In this document: positions 19,212 to 28,004 of the stretch, piece by piece
Layout of the letters: each line of letters begins with the position of its first letter
How positions within the stretch are numbered: the stretch's first letter is position 1
DNA from: Stenotrophomonas rhizophila
Lineage (GTDB): Bacteria > Pseudomonadota > Gammaproteobacteria > Xanthomonadales > Xanthomonadaceae
Assembly (NCBI RefSeq): GCF_007667275.1
Contig: NZ_VDQT01000002.1
Span: 558,001-622,000, forward strand
DNA: 64,000 nt
Reading direction: 5' to 3'
Made by a program: the position numbers and the translations under genes
The notes under the pieces: model-generated
Databases searched by the model: none
Told to the model about the DNA's origin: nothing
Seen by the model: only the letters and a program-made list of their open reading frames with translations

Positions 19212-19789
19212 CGCGGCGTGTCCTTGCGCCCGAGCAGGCGCGTCCAGCCTTCGATGCCCAGCTTGTCCAGGGTTTCGATGTTGCGCTGGACGATCACGTC
19301 CGGGTCCGGGAAGGCGGCGACGGCGCGCTCGACGCTGTCCTCGCGCAGCAAGTGCAGGGTCGGGTAGGGCGCGCGGTTGGTGTAATTGCTTACATCGTCC
19401 GGTGCCACCCCTTCGAACTGGTACTGCGGATGGAAGCTGGCCACCTGCAGGATGCCCTGCAGGTCCAGCGCCTCGATCGCCGCGTCGGCGTTGTCGAGGA
19501 AGTCGTTGTAGTCCAGGAAATCGGTGAGCACGTCCGGATGCACGATCAGCGTGGTATCGATCTGCTCGGCCGGGGTGTCGCGCAGCAGCACCAGTTCCTC
19601 GGCCAGTTCCTCCACCAATGCCTCGACCGTGGTGGCATCGCTGAGCACGAAGCGCACCTGGTCCTTCACGTATACCGCCTTGGCGAACGGGCACAGGTTC
19701 AGGCCGATCACGATCTGCTCGAGCCACATGCGGGTCTCGGCGATCGGGTCGGTGGCGTCGGTGCCATCGCTGGCGGGCAGGTCATCCAT
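19202..19789 (-). CDS. DUF1415 family protein
   Basis: A 195-residue cytoplasmic protein of a conserved but uncharacterised family. Recognisable blocks are IGLNLCPFAKAVY near the N-terminus, LIVHPDVLTDFLDYNDFL in the middle and SFHPQYQFEG. The conserved Cys in NLCPFA and His/Asp residues could form a metal or catalytic site; this is a guess. The start at 19789 (MDDLPASD) lies five bases after the yajQ stop, and its end overlaps the SDR start, so the three genes form a tight operon. Confidence 0.88.
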   Translation of the reverse strand: MDDLPASDGTDATDPIAETRMWLEQIVIGLNLCPFAKAVYVKDQVRFVLSDATTVEALVEELAEELVLLRDTPAEQIDTTLIVHPDVLTDFLDYNDFLDNADAAIEALDLQGILQVASFHPQYQFEGVAPDDVSNYTNRAPYPTLHLLREDSVERAVAAFPDPDVIVQRNIETLDKLGIEGWTRLLGRKDTPRCH

Positions 19790-19794
19790 GGCGG

Positions 19795-20277
19795 TCAATC
19801 GCGGAAGTTGTCGTACTGCAGCGGAACCTCGAAGGTTTCCTTCTTCAGCAGGGCGATGGCGTCCTGCAGGTCGTCGCGCTTCTTGCCGGTCACGCGCAGC
19901 TTGTCGCCGTTGATCTGGGTGTCCACCTTGAGCTTGGCTTCCTTGATCTTCGCCGCGATCTTCTTGGCCACCTTCTGCTCGATGCCCTGCTTGACGGTGA
20001 TCTTCTGGCGCGCACCCGCCAGGTTGGTTTCGATGTCGCCGAACTCCAGGCACGACGCGTCGATCTTCCGCGCGGTCAGGCGCTGGCGCAGGATGTCGGT
20101 CATCTGCTGCAGCTGGAATTCGCTCGGCGCGGACTGGTTGATCACGCCGTCCTCCAGCACGAACTTCGCGTCCACGCCCTTGAAGTCGAAGCGGGTGGAC
20201 AGCTCGCGGTTGGCCTGGTCGACCGCGTTGGTCAGTTCATGGATGTCGACTTCGGAAACGACGTCAAACGAGGGCAT
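19795..20277 (-). CDS. yajQ: YajQ-family nucleotide-binding protein
   Basis: A 160-residue YajQ protein with the two alternating RNA-recognition-like folds; MPSFDVVSEVDIHELTNAVD and TRFDFKG open it and QYDNFRD closes it, as in the family. In Xanthomonas a YajQ protein binds cyclic di-GMP and works with a transcription factor in virulence and biofilm control; a similar role here is inferred by homology. A TAGAAT -10 candidate and an AGGAG ribosome-binding site precede the ATG on the minus strand. It diverges from the EamA transporter gene. Confidence 0.95.
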   Translation of the reverse strand: MPSFDVVSEVDIHELTNAVDQANRELSTRFDFKGVDAKFVLEDGVINQSAPSEFQLQQMTDILRQRLTARKIDASCLEFGDIETNLAGARQKITVKQGIEQKVAKKIAAKIKEAKLKVDTQINGDKLRVTGKKRDDLQDAIALLKKETFEVPLQYDNFRD

Positions 20278-20344
20278 GGGGATTCTCCTGCGGGTGAAGA
20301 CCCCATTCTAACCAACCGCGCATGCACGCCCCGGCATGCGCGGC

Positions 20345-20350
20345 GATAAT
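20345..20350 (+). promoter_or_regulatory. -10 hexamer of a predicted leaderless promoter (EamA gene)
   Basis: GATAAT ends five bases before the ATG at 20356, so transcription would begin at or within a base of the start codon. No ribosome-binding site is present. Confidence 0.5.
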
Positions 20351-20355
20351 GGTGC

Positions 20356-21252
20356 ATGGATACCCAACGCTCCCCCACCCGCGCCGTTGCCTGGATGCTG
20401 CTGGCGGTGGCCTGCTTCTCGCTGATGGACGCCGGCATGAAGCAGCTGTCGGCCAGCTACCCGACCCTGCAGGTCACCTTCCTGCGCGGGGCGGCGTCAC
20501 TGCCGTTCGTGCTGGTCTGGGTGCTGGCCACGGCCGGGCCGCGCTCGCTCATCCCGGTGCGCTGGGGCCTGCACCTGCTGCGCGGGCTGCTGGGCATGGC
20601 CATGATCGGCTGCTTCGTGTTCGCTCTGCGCAGCCTGCCGCTGTCCACCGCCTACACCATCTATTTCGTGGCGCCGCTGCTGATCGCCGCGCTGTCGGTG
20701 CCATTGCTCGGTGAATACGTCGGGCCGCGCCGCTGGATCGCCATCGGCATCGGCCTGGTCGGGGTGCTGGTGGTGCTGCGCCCCGGGGTGGGCGGGTTCA
20801 TCTCCATTCCCGGGCTGATGGTGCTGCTGGCGGCCGCCGCCTACGCGGTCGCGGCGATCACCGTGAGCATGCTGACCCGCACCGACACTCCGCAGTCGAT
20901 GGTCGTGTGGTTCCTGGTGCTGCTGGCGCTGGGCGCCGGCCTGCTCGCGATCCCGGACTGGCAGCCGCTGCGGCTCGGCCACGCCGGCCTGATCGCCGGC
21001 ATGGGCCTGGCCGGCGCCGGTGGGCAGGTGGCGCTGACCCGGGCCTTCCAGCTCGGCGAGGCTTCCATGATCGCCCCGCTGGAGTACACCGGGCTGGTCT
21101 GGGTGATCGGCTGGGACCTGCTGTTCTGGGGCGCGCTGCCCGACGGCTACACCTGGCTGGGGGCAGCGATCATCGTCGCCTCCGGGTTGTACCTGCTGCA
21201 CCGCGAGCGGGTCCGCAAGGTCACCGCCCCGCAGCCGCTGGACCATCCCTGA
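20356..21252 (+). CDS. EamA/DMT-superfamily transporter
   Basis: A 298-residue inner-membrane protein with ten predicted helices arranged as two EamA repeats (about 8-140 and 150-285), e.g. VAWMLLAVACFSLMDAGMKQ and LIAGMGLAGAGGQVALTRAF. The family exports amino acids, nucleosides or other metabolites; substrate cannot be told from sequence. The predicted leaderless promoter supports the ATG at 20356. It is followed, after about 130 bases, by the methionine transporter genes, which may or may not share the transcript. Confidence 0.9.
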   Translation: MDTQRSPTRAVAWMLLAVACFSLMDAGMKQLSASYPTLQVTFLRGAASLPFVLVWVLATAGPRSLIPVRWGLHLLRGLLGMAMIGCFVFALRSLPLSTAYTIYFVAPLLIAALSVPLLGEYVGPRRWIAIGIGLVGVLVVLRPGVGGFISIPGLMVLLAAAAYAVAAITVSMLTRTDTPQSMVVWFLVLLALGAGLLAIPDWQPLRLGHAGLIAGMGLAGAGGQVALTRAFQLGEASMIAPLEYTGLVWVIGWDLLFWGALPDGYTWLGAAIIVASGLYLLHRERVRKVTAPQPLDHP

Positions 21253-21384
21253 GGCCCGCCGGGCGGGCAATGACATCGCGTTATAAGCAAACGGAATATG
21301 ATTCGCTGCTGCCGCGCGGGCCAGGGCCGTCCCGCGCTGGTAGGCTGCACGCCCCCTCCCGTCGATGCCCCGGTTGACCGCGAA

Positions 21385-22392
21385 GTGATCGAGTTCCAGC
21401 GCCTGCACAAATCCTATGCCGTCGGCGGCCGCGCGATCGCCGCGCTGCAGCCGCTGGACCTGACCATCGAGGCCGGCGAAGTGTTCGGCATCATCGGCCA
21501 TTCCGGCGCGGGCAAATCCACCCTGATCCGCCTGATCAACCGCCTGGAAGAGCCGAGCGGCGGGCGCCTGCTGATCAATGGCGAAGACGTCACCGCGCTG
21601 GACCGCGACGGCCTGCGCGCGCTGCGCCGGAAGATCGGCATGATCTTCCAGCACTTCAACCTGCTGTCCTCGCGCACGGTGGCGGCCAATGTCGCGTTCC
21701 CGCTGGAGCTGGCCGGCGCCCCACGCGCGGAGATCGATGCGCGGGTGGCCGAGCTGCTGCAGACGGTGGGCCTGGAAGCGCATGCCAACAAATACCCGGC
21801 GCAGCTGTCTGGTGGCCAGAAGCAGCGCGTCGGCATTGCCCGCGCGCTGGCCACGCGCCCGCAGATCCTGCTCTGCGATGAAGCGACCAGCGCGCTGGAT
21901 CCGCAGACCACCGCGTCGGTGCTGAAGCTGCTGGGCCGGATCAACCGCGAGCTGGGCCTGACCATCGTGCTGATCACCCACGAAATGGATGTGATCCGTC
22001 GCGTCTGCGACCGCGTGGCCGTGCTCGATGCCGGCCACCTGGTGGAAACCGGCCCGGTCACCGACGTGTTCCTGCACCCGCAGCACCCGACCACCCGGCG
22101 TTTCGTCAACGAGTCCGAACAGGTCGACGAGGGCGAGCTGCACAAGGACTTCGATGCCGTGGCCGGCCGCATCGTGCGCCTGACCTTCCTCGGTAGCGAC
22201 ACCTACGAACCGGTGCTGGGGCGCATCGCCCGTGAAACCGGCGTGGACTACAACATCCTGTCCGGACGCATCGACCGCATCAAGGACACCCCGTATGGCC
22301 AGCTGACCGTGTCGCTGGTGGGCGGCGACGTGCAGGCCGCGCAGGCCGGCTTCGTTGCCGCCGGCGTCCACCTGGAGGAACTGCGCCGATGA
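21385..22392 (+). CDS. metN: Methionine ABC transporter, ATP-binding subunit
   Basis: A 335-residue MetN. Walker [11 protein letters not shown]-loop FQHFNLLS, signature LSGGQKQR and Walker [13 protein letters not shown] are followed by the C-terminal NIL domain (about 265-335; [19 protein letters not shown]), which lets methionine inhibit transport. The GTG at 21385 ([11 protein letters not shown]) gives the family's usual length; an upstream ATG at 21298 would add 29 atypical residues. AT-rich DNA before it (TTATAAGC...GGAATATGATTC around 21280-21305) may hold the promoter or a regulator site. The gene overlaps metI by four bases. Confidence 0.93.
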   Translation: MIEFQRLHKSYAVGGRAIAALQPLDLTIEAGEVFGIIGHSGAGKSTLIRLINRLEEPSGGRLLINGEDVTALDRDGLRALRRKIGMIFQHFNLLSSRTVAANVAFPLELAGAPRAEIDARVAELLQTVGLEAHANKYPAQLSGGQKQRVGIARALATRPQILLCDEATSALDPQTTASVLKLLGRINRELGLTIVLITHEMDVIRRVCDRVAVLDAGHLVETGPVTDVFLHPQHPTTRRFVNESEQVDEGELHKDFDAVAGRIVRLTFLGSDTYEPVLGRIARETGVDYNILSGRIDRIKDTPYGQLTVSLVGGDVQAAQAGFVAAGVHLEELRR

Positions 22393-23078
22393 ACCTGGCT
22401 ACCGCAGGCGGTTTCTTCCGCCACCTGGACGCGGGCAAGTGGGCCGACATCGGCCAGGCCACCGTCGACACCCTGTTGATGCTGGCCGGTTCGCTGCCGC
22501 TGACCCTCGCCATCGGCCTGCCGCTGGGCGTGCTGCTGTTCCTGACCGGCTCGCCGCAGCTGCACCGCAAGCCGGTGCTGTATGGCGGGCTGGCGCTGCT
22601 GGTCAACCTGCTGCGCTCGGTGCCCTTCATCATCCTGATGATCGTGCTGATTCCGATCACGTTGTGGATGATGGGCACCTCGCTCGGCGTGCGCGGGGCG
22701 ATCGTGCCGCTGGTGATCGGCGCCGCACCGTTCTACGCGCGCCTGGTGGAAACCGCGCTGCGCGAGGTGGACCGGGGCGTGATCGAGGCCAGCCAGGCGA
22801 TGGGCGCCACCACCTGGCAGCTGGTCAGCCGCGTCCTGCTGCCCGAAGCACGGCCCGGCCTGATCGCCGGCGCCACGGTGACCGTGATCGCGCTGATCGG
22901 CTTTACCGCGATGGGCGGTGCCATCGGTTCCGGCGGCCTGGGCGACCTGGCCTTCCGCGACGGCTACCAGCGCTCGCACACCGACGTGGCACTGGTCACC
23001 GTGGTGCTGCTGCTGGTGCTGGTGCAGCTGCTGCAGATGCTGGGCGACTGGCTGGTGGCGCGCTACTCGCGGAAGTAA
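22389..23078 (+). CDS. metI: Methionine ABC transporter, permease subunit
   Basis: A 229-residue permease with about five helices and the binding-protein-dependent transport loop [22 protein letters not shown] that docks on MetN. It overlaps metN by ATGA. The substrate-binding lipoprotein gene metQ, usually next in the operon, is absent: after metI come only repeats and a minus-strand lipocalin gene. Confidence 0.93.
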   Translation: MNLATAGGFFRHLDAGKWADIGQATVDTLLMLAGSLPLTLAIGLPLGVLLFLTGSPQLHRKPVLYGGLALLVNLLRSVPFIILMIVLIPITLWMMGTSLGVRGAIVPLVIGAAPFYARLVETALREVDRGVIEASQAMGATTWQLVSRVLLPEARPGLIAGATVTVIALIGFTAMGGAIGSGGLGDLAFRDGYQRSHTDVALVTVVLLLVLVQLLQMLGDWLVARYSRK

Positions 23079-23133
23079 CCCTGAAGCGCGGCTTCGGTCG
23101 GTCCAAACGCCGGTGCCGCGCTGCGCGCGGTGT

Positions 23134-23266
23134 CCGGCCAACGGCCGGGGCTACGAATTGTTACGTAACGTCCGCAGACCGGGATCAACCAACCGGAGGT
23201 CAATGGCCGTTATCGGTCATTGCGCCCGGCATCAATCAACCCGGTAGCGCCGGCCGTGGGCCGGCC
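23134..23266. repeat. Inverted SMAG pair after metI
   Basis: Minus-strand copy at about 23134-23154 and plus-strand copy at 23244-23266 (GTAGCGCCGGCCGTGGGCCG...) flank about 90 bases between the convergent metI and lipocalin genes. Confidence 0.75.
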
Positions 23267-23269
23267 TGA

Positions 23270-23872
23270 TCACCTTACGTTCGGAACCTCGTACCCCAGC
23301 CGGTCCACCTGCTCGCGGTGCTGCGGCACGCGCTTGAGCTTGTCGGTGTTGACCCCGTAATCGTCGCGCAGGCGCGTCGCCAGTTCCTTGTAGAGCTCCT
23401 TGTCCATGTCCGGGGTGCGCGCGAAGATCCAGGCCATTTCGCGGCCCGGGTAGCCCAGCATCGCCCAGGAATAGTCCGGCGCCACTTCCAGCACGCGGGT
23501 ATGGGTCGGCACTACCTTGTAGAACCAGGTCCGCCAGTTGTGGTTGCCGCTCTTCTCGTCCACCGACGCACGCACGGTGATCTGCTGCAGCGGCTCGGAG
23601 AAGCCGTCGCGGAAGGAATAGGTGATCGACACCTTCTGGTCGCCGCGCAGGCTGTACCGGTTCACGCTGGCCACGTGGCCGCGTTCGACCGGGTTCGGCA
23701 CGCGGCCGATCACGTACCAGGTACCCATGAACCGCTGCAGGTCGATCGGGGCGCTGGCCGGGGCGCTGACCGTCGGCGCAGGCGTTGGCTTGCTGTCGCC
23801 AAACGCACAGGCGGACAGCAGCGACAGCGTCGACAGCAGCAGGACAACGCGAAGCGGGCGGTTCGAAGACAT
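23270..23872 (-). CDS. blc: Lipocalin lipoprotein, Blc type
   Basis: A 200-residue outer-membrane lipocalin. A signal peptide with lipobox SLLSAC predicts a lipid anchor; the GxW lipocalin signature is FMGTWYVIGRVPN, and VNRYSLRGDQKVSITYSFRDG and YSWAMLGYPGREMAWIFAR give the later strands. Bacterial lipocalins bind lipids or lysophospholipids and help maintain the envelope, often under stress. The start is the ATG at 23872 (MSSNRPLRV); the longer frame to 24004 adds a non-signal-like extension. No promoter was identified with confidence. Confidence 0.9.
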   Translation of the reverse strand: MSSNRPLRVVLLLSTLSLLSACAFGDSKPTPAPTVSAPASAPIDLQRFMGTWYVIGRVPNPVERGHVASVNRYSLRGDQKVSITYSFRDGFSEPLQQITVRASVDEKSGNHNWRTWFYKVVPTHTRVLEVAPDYSWAMLGYPGREMAWIFARTPDMDKELYKELATRLRDDYGVNTDKLKRVPQHREQVDRLGYEVPNVR

Positions 23873-24036
23873 GCGGCGAAAAGCTCCAGTGATGGTACCG
23901 GCCGTGGCTCGGTGAACGTGGCTGCAGGCATGGTGGGTGGGACGGAAGAGAACGTCAATGGCGGGAATGCGAAGGTCGCAGCCTGTGAGATGACAGCACG
24001 GCAAGGTGACGCATCACTTTCGCATGGAGCCCTGTC

Positions 24037-24372
24037 ATGACCCTGTCGTCTTCGCGCCGTTCGCGCACCCCGCAGGCCCCCGATCCCCGCGTCCTGCGCG
24101 GCATCCGCCAGGTGGCCCTGGCCGGTCTGGCCCTGGTGCTGGTCTGGCCGGCCGCACGTGGCAGCAGTGAATGGCTGGGCTGGCTGCCGATGTGGCTGGT
24201 GGGCATGCCGTGCCTGGCCTGGTGGAGCCTGCATCGTTTCCGTCTGCCGGCGTCCTGGATGGCCTCATACCGGCAGCGCCGGCGGGGGCCGCAGGCCCGG
24301 CGCCGCGCCCCTGTAAGGCCGCGGCGGGCGCGCCCTGACCTTCGACAGGGGGGAGCCGGGCAGGCCGTGTGA
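24037..24372 (+). CDS. Small membrane protein of unknown function
   Basis: A 111-residue protein with a basic N-terminus (SSSRRSRTPQAPDPRVLRGIR), two likely helices (about 27-43 and 47-66: VALAGLALVLVWPA, LGWLPMWLVGMPCLAWW) and a strongly basic tail. No family function is known to me. The Arg-rich C-terminal 35 residues resemble translated GC-rich spacer, so the true protein might be shorter in relatives. It ends 31 bases before the prolyl peptidase gene. Confidence 0.6.
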   Translation: MTLSSSRRSRTPQAPDPRVLRGIRQVALAGLALVLVWPAARGSSEWLGWLPMWLVGMPCLAWWSLHRFRLPASWMASYRQRRRGPQARRRAPVRPRRARPDLRQGGAGQAV

Positions 24373-24403
24373 TAGCGTCGGAGGGATATGACCGCCTGGA
24401 GCC

Positions 24404-26500
24404 ATGATGTCCCGACTCGCTTCCGCCTGCCTGATGGCAGGCCTGTTCTCCGCTGGATTGGCCGGAACCGCCATGGCCGCTGAGACCTCCGCCGATCCCT
24501 ACGCCTGGCTGGAAGATGTCAGCGGCGACAAGGCGCTGGACTGGGTGAAGCAGCAGAACGCCGCGTCCGAAGGGCGCCTGGCCCAGACCCCGGCCTTCAA
24601 GCAGATGGAAGCCAGCATCCGCGAGGTACTCGACTCGGACGCGAAGATCCCGGGCGTGCAGAAGATCGGCGATTACTACTACAACTTCTGGAAGGACAAG
24701 CAGCACGAGCGCGGCGTGTGGCGTCGCACCACCCTGGACGAGTACCGCAAGCCCGCGCCGGCGTGGGAAACCGTGCTCGACCTGGACGCGTTGAACAAGG
24801 CGGAAGGTGAAAACTGGGTGTGGCATGGCGCCGAGTGCCTGCGCCCCGATTACAGCCGCTGCCTGATCGCGCTGTCGCGCGGCGGCGCGGACGCCGACGT
24901 CACCCGTGAATTCGACCTGGCCAACAAGACCTGGATCAAGGACGGCTTCTTCCGCCCCGAATCCAAGGGCGGGCTGGGCTGGATCGATCGCGACACCGTG
25001 TTCGTCTATACCGATTTCGGCAAGGACAGCATGACCACCTCGGGCTACCCGCGCGTGGCCAAGCTGTGGAAGCGCGGCACTCCGATGTCCGCCGCCAGCG
25101 TGGTCTACGAGGGCAAGCCCGATGACATGTACATCGCGGCCCTGCATGACGATACCCCCGGCTTCGAGCGCAACCTGGTCAGCCGGACCCTGGCCTTCTA
25201 CAACAACGAGCTGTACCTGCGCGCCGACGATGGCACGCTGACCAGGATCGATGCACCGAACTCAGCGGAGAAGGGCCTGCGCCGGGAGTGGCTGACACTG
25301 GAACTGCGCGAACCCTGGACCGTGGGTGGCAAGACCTACACCGCCGGTTCGCTGCTGGTGACCCGACTGGATGACTTCATCGCCGGCAAGCGCGACTTCG
25401 AGGTGCTGTTCGCCCCCACCGAAACCACGTCGCTGGCGGGCTCGAGCTGGACGAAGAACCACCTGGTGCTGAACGTGCTGGACGACGTGAAGAGCCGCCT
25501 GCAGGTGCTCACCCCCACGGCGAAGGGCTGGAAAAAGAGCGATTTCACCGGCGCGCCGTCGTTCGGCACCGTGGCCGTGGGCGCGGTGGATGCCGATGAA
25601 AGCGACGCGGTGTGGATGACCGTCACCGACTACCTGACCCCGACCACGCTGGCCCTGGCCGAGATCGGCAAACAGCCGGAAGTGCTCAAGACCATGCCGG
25701 CGTTCTTCGATGCCGAAGGCAAGGTGATCGAGCAGCATTTCGCCACCAGCAAGGACGGCACCCGCGTGCCGTATTTTGTGGTGCACGCCAAGGACATGAA
25801 GCTGGACGGGTCCAACCCGACCCTGCTGTACGGTTACGGCGGCTTCGAGATCTCGCTGACCCCGTCGTACTCCGGTGGCATGGGCCGCGCGTGGCTGGAA
25901 AAGGGCGGCGTCTACGTGGTGGCCAACATCCGCGGCGGTGGCGAGTACGGCCCGCGCTGGCACCAGGCGGCGCTGAAGCAGAACCGGCACAAGGCGTATG
26001 AAGACATGGCCGCGGTCGCACGCGACCTGGTCAGCCGCAAGATCACCTCGCCGAAGCATCTGGGCGTGCAGGGCGGCAGCAACGGCGGCCTGCTCACCGG
26101 CAACATGCTCACCCAGTACCCGGAGCTGTTCGGTGCGGTGGTGGTGCAGGTGCCGCTGCTGGACATGAAGCGCTACAGCCACCTGCTGGCCGGTGCATCC
26201 TGGATGGCCGAATACGGCAACCCGGACACCGCCGACTGGTCGTACATCCAGACCTTCTCGCCCTACCATCTGTTCGACCCGGCCAGGACCTATCCGCCGG
26301 TACTGTTCACCACCTCGACCCGCGATGACCGCGTCCACCCGGGCCATGCGCGCAAGATGGCGGCGAAGATGATCGCCGCCGGCAAGGACGTGACGTACTA
26401 CGAGAACATCGAAGGTGGCCACGGCGGCGCGGCGAACAATGCGCAGGCCGCGCACATGTCGGCGCTGGCGTACGCGTTCCTCTGGGAACGCCTGAAATAA
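24404..26500 (+). CDS. Prolyl oligopeptidase (S9A), exported
   Basis: A 698-residue serine peptidase with a signal peptide (AGLFSAGLAGTAMAAET), so it acts in the periplasm or outside. A beta-propeller (about 75-420) gates the alpha/beta-hydrolase domain. Nucleophile Ser is in GGSNGGLLTG, the Asp in TSTRDDRVHP and the His in NIEGGHGGAANN. Prolyl oligopeptidases cut short peptides after proline. The ATG at 24404 has GGAG upstream. A clear terminator follows about 120 bases downstream, after a SMAG pair. Confidence 0.93.
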   Translation: MMSRLASACLMAGLFSAGLAGTAMAAETSADPYAWLEDVSGDKALDWVKQQNAASEGRLAQTPAFKQMEASIREVLDSDAKIPGVQKIGDYYYNFWKDKQHERGVWRRTTLDEYRKPAPAWETVLDLDALNKAEGENWVWHGAECLRPDYSRCLIALSRGGADADVTREFDLANKTWIKDGFFRPESKGGLGWIDRDTVFVYTDFGKDSMTTSGYPRVAKLWKRGTPMSAASVVYEGKPDDMYIAALHDDTPGFERNLVSRTLAFYNNELYLRADDGTLTRIDAPNSAEKGLRREWLTLELREPWTVGGKTYTAGSLLVTRLDDFIAGKRDFEVLFAPTETTSLAGSSWTKNHLVLNVLDDVKSRLQVLTPTAKGWKKSDFTGAPSFGTVAVGAVDADESDAVWMTVTDYLTPTTLALAEIGKQPEVLKTMPAFFDAEGKVIEQHFATSKDGTRVPYFVVHAKDMKLDGSNPTLLYGYGGFEISLTPSYSGGMGRAWLEKGGVYVVANIRGGGEYGPRWHQAALKQNRHKAYEDMAAVARDLVSRKITSPKHLGVQGGSNGGLLTGNMLTQYPELFGAVVVQVPLLDMKRYSHLLAGASWMAEYGNPDTADWSYIQTFSPYHLFDPARTYPPVLFTTSTRDDRVHPGHARKMAAKMIAAGKDVTYYENIEGGHGGAANNAQAAHMSALAYAFLWERLK

Positions 26501-26505
26501 GCAGT

Positions 26506-26577
26506 GTGCCGACCAACGGTCGGCACCTACCGACGGCAGCCGCCGACCGTTGGTAGCCACCGACCGTTGGTCGGTGG
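26506..26577. repeat. Inverted SMAG pair after the S9A peptidase gene
   Basis: Copies at 26506-26530 (minus; arms GTGCCGACC/GGTCGGCAC) and 26553-26577 (plus; GTAGCCACCGACCGTTGGTC...) lie directly after the stop codon. Confidence 0.8.
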
Positions 26578-26621
26578 ACGTCTCCGGGTGGTGGGGCGTC
26601 TGGTTGGCTCCACCCCTTTTG

Positions 26622-26651
26622 AACGCCGCGCGTGATGCGCGGCGTTTTTTT
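26622..26651 (+). terminator. Intrinsic terminator after the S9A peptidase gene
   Basis: A perfect 10-bp stem AACGCCGCGC/GCGCGGCGTT with loop GTGAT, continued by five more T. It ends the plus-strand transcript just before the convergent aminotransferase gene stops. Confidence 0.88.
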
Positions 26652-26655
26652 GTAC

Positions 26656-27927
26656 CTACCGGGCGGTAGGCGCCGAAGAGAACGGCATGGAGCCGTTCTC
26701 AACGTCGCGAAGCGACGACCCAGCGGGTGCACGCCAAGGATGGCGGGCATACCGTTGGTCGGTGCGTTTCCAGCTTTCCAGGCCGCGTGCGATCCGTGCC
26801 ACCGCCTCTTCCAGCCGTGGAATTTCCTGCGTGTACGCCAGGCGCACATGCTGGTTCGCGCGGTAGTGGCCGAAGTCCAGGCCCGGAGTGAACGCGACGT
26901 GCTCCGTTTCCAGGAAGTGCGCGCAGAACGCCTGCGCGTCATCGGTGAACGCGCTGACGTCGCAGTAGAGATAGAACGCGCCTTCCGGTTCGACCTCGAT
27001 GCGGAAGCCGAGGGCGCGCAGCGCCGGCAGAAGATAGTCGCGACGGGCCTGGAACGCATGGCGACGCTGTTCGAAGATCGCGATCGTCTCGTCCTCGAAG
27101 CAGGCCAGCGCGGCATGCTGGGCGATGCTGGAAGCACTGATGTACAGGTTCTGCGCCAGCTTCTCCAGCTCCGGTACGGCCTGCGGCGGTGCCACCAGCC
27201 AGCCGAGGCGCCAGCCGGTCATGCCGAAGTACTTCGAGAAGCTGTTCAGCACGAAGGCGTCGTCATCCACCTCCAGCACGCTGGCCGCATCCATGCCGTA
27301 AGTCAGGCCGTGGTAGATCTCGTCCACCACCAGGTGTCCGCCGCGGTCCTTCAGCGACTGCGACAGTGCCGCCAGCTGCGCCGCGGGCAGCACCGTTCCG
27401 GTCGGGTTGGCCGGCGAGGCCACCAGCGCGCCGACGCTGGCCGCGTTCCAGTGGGTTTCCACCAATCCCGGGGTCAGCTGGTATGCGGTCTGCGGGCCCA
27501 CCGGCACCAGCTGCGCGGCACCTTCGACCAGGCGCAGGAAGTGGCGGTTGCATGGATAGCCGGGGTCGGCCAGCAACCAGTGCCGGTCCGGGTCGACGAG
27601 CAGGCTGCTGGCCAGCAGCAGCGCGCCCGAGCCACCCGGCGTGACCAGGATCCGCTCCGGGTCCAGGTCAAGGTCGTAACGGGTGCCGTAGAACGCGGCG
27701 ATGGCGGCGCGCAGTGCCGGCAACCCGCGCGCAGCGGTGTAGCGGGTATGCCCGGCGGCCAGCGCGGCCTGACCGGCGCGCACGATCGGTTCGGCGGTGG
27801 TGAAATCGGGCTCGCCGATCTCCAGGTGGATGACGTCGTGCCCCTGCTGCTCCAGCGCCTGGGCGCGGGCGAGCAGGGACATGACGTGGAAGGGAGCGAT
27901 GTCCTGGCTGCGGCGGCTGTAGTTCAT
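26656..27927 (-). CDS. Class I/II PLP aminotransferase
   Basis: A 423-residue fold-type I aminotransferase: MNYSRRSQDIAPFHVMSLLARA at the start, SPANPTGTVLP, the Asp-containing VVDEIYHGLTYG and the PLP lysine in NSFSKYFGMTGWRLGW. Substrate is probably an amino acid (AspC/AlaT-like); it cannot be narrowed. The ATG at 27927 is supported by TATGAT seven bases upstream, a predicted leaderless promoter. Odd: after the usual end (ARGLESWKR) the frame continues about 35 residues through hairpin and SMAG-like sequence and stops at a TAG inside a GTAG tetramer, suggesting that repeat DNA replaced the original stop. Confidence 0.88.
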   Translation of the reverse strand: MNYSRRSQDIAPFHVMSLLARAQALEQQGHDVIHLEIGEPDFTTAEPIVRAGQAALAAGHTRYTAARGLPALRAAIAAFYGTRYDLDLDPERILVTPGGSGALLLASSLLVDPDRHWLLADPGYPCNRHFLRLVEGAAQLVPVGPQTAYQLTPGLVETHWNAASVGALVASPANPTGTVLPAAQLAALSQSLKDRGGHLVVDEIYHGLTYGMDAASVLEVDDDAFVLNSFSKYFGMTGWRLGWLVAPPQAVPELEKLAQNLYISASSIAQHAALACFEDETIAIFEQRRHAFQARRDYLLPALRALGFRIEVEPEGAFYLYCDVSAFTDDAQAFCAHFLETEHVAFTPGLDFGHYRANQHVRLAYTQEIPRLEEAVARIARGLESWKRTDQRYARHPWRAPAGSSLRDVENGSMPFSSAPTAR

Positions 27928-27934
27928 GCGGCCC

Positions 27935-27940
27935 ATCATA
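27935..27940 (-). promoter_or_regulatory. -10 hexamer of a predicted leaderless promoter (aminotransferase)
   Basis: TATGAT on the minus strand ends seven bases before the ATG at 27927, with no ribosome-binding site between. Confidence 0.5.
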
Positions 27941-28004
27941 GGCGAGCGCCCGCGGGCTAGACTGCATCTCCACCATTGCATTCGCGGGCAAGGAGCCTTA
28001 TTTC

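Noticed and set aside
21298-21384. Earlier ATG for metN adding 29 residues
   Set aside because: The extra residues are unlike MetN and include low-complexity GC-rich translation; the GTG at 21385 gives the usual 335 residues and the usual opening.
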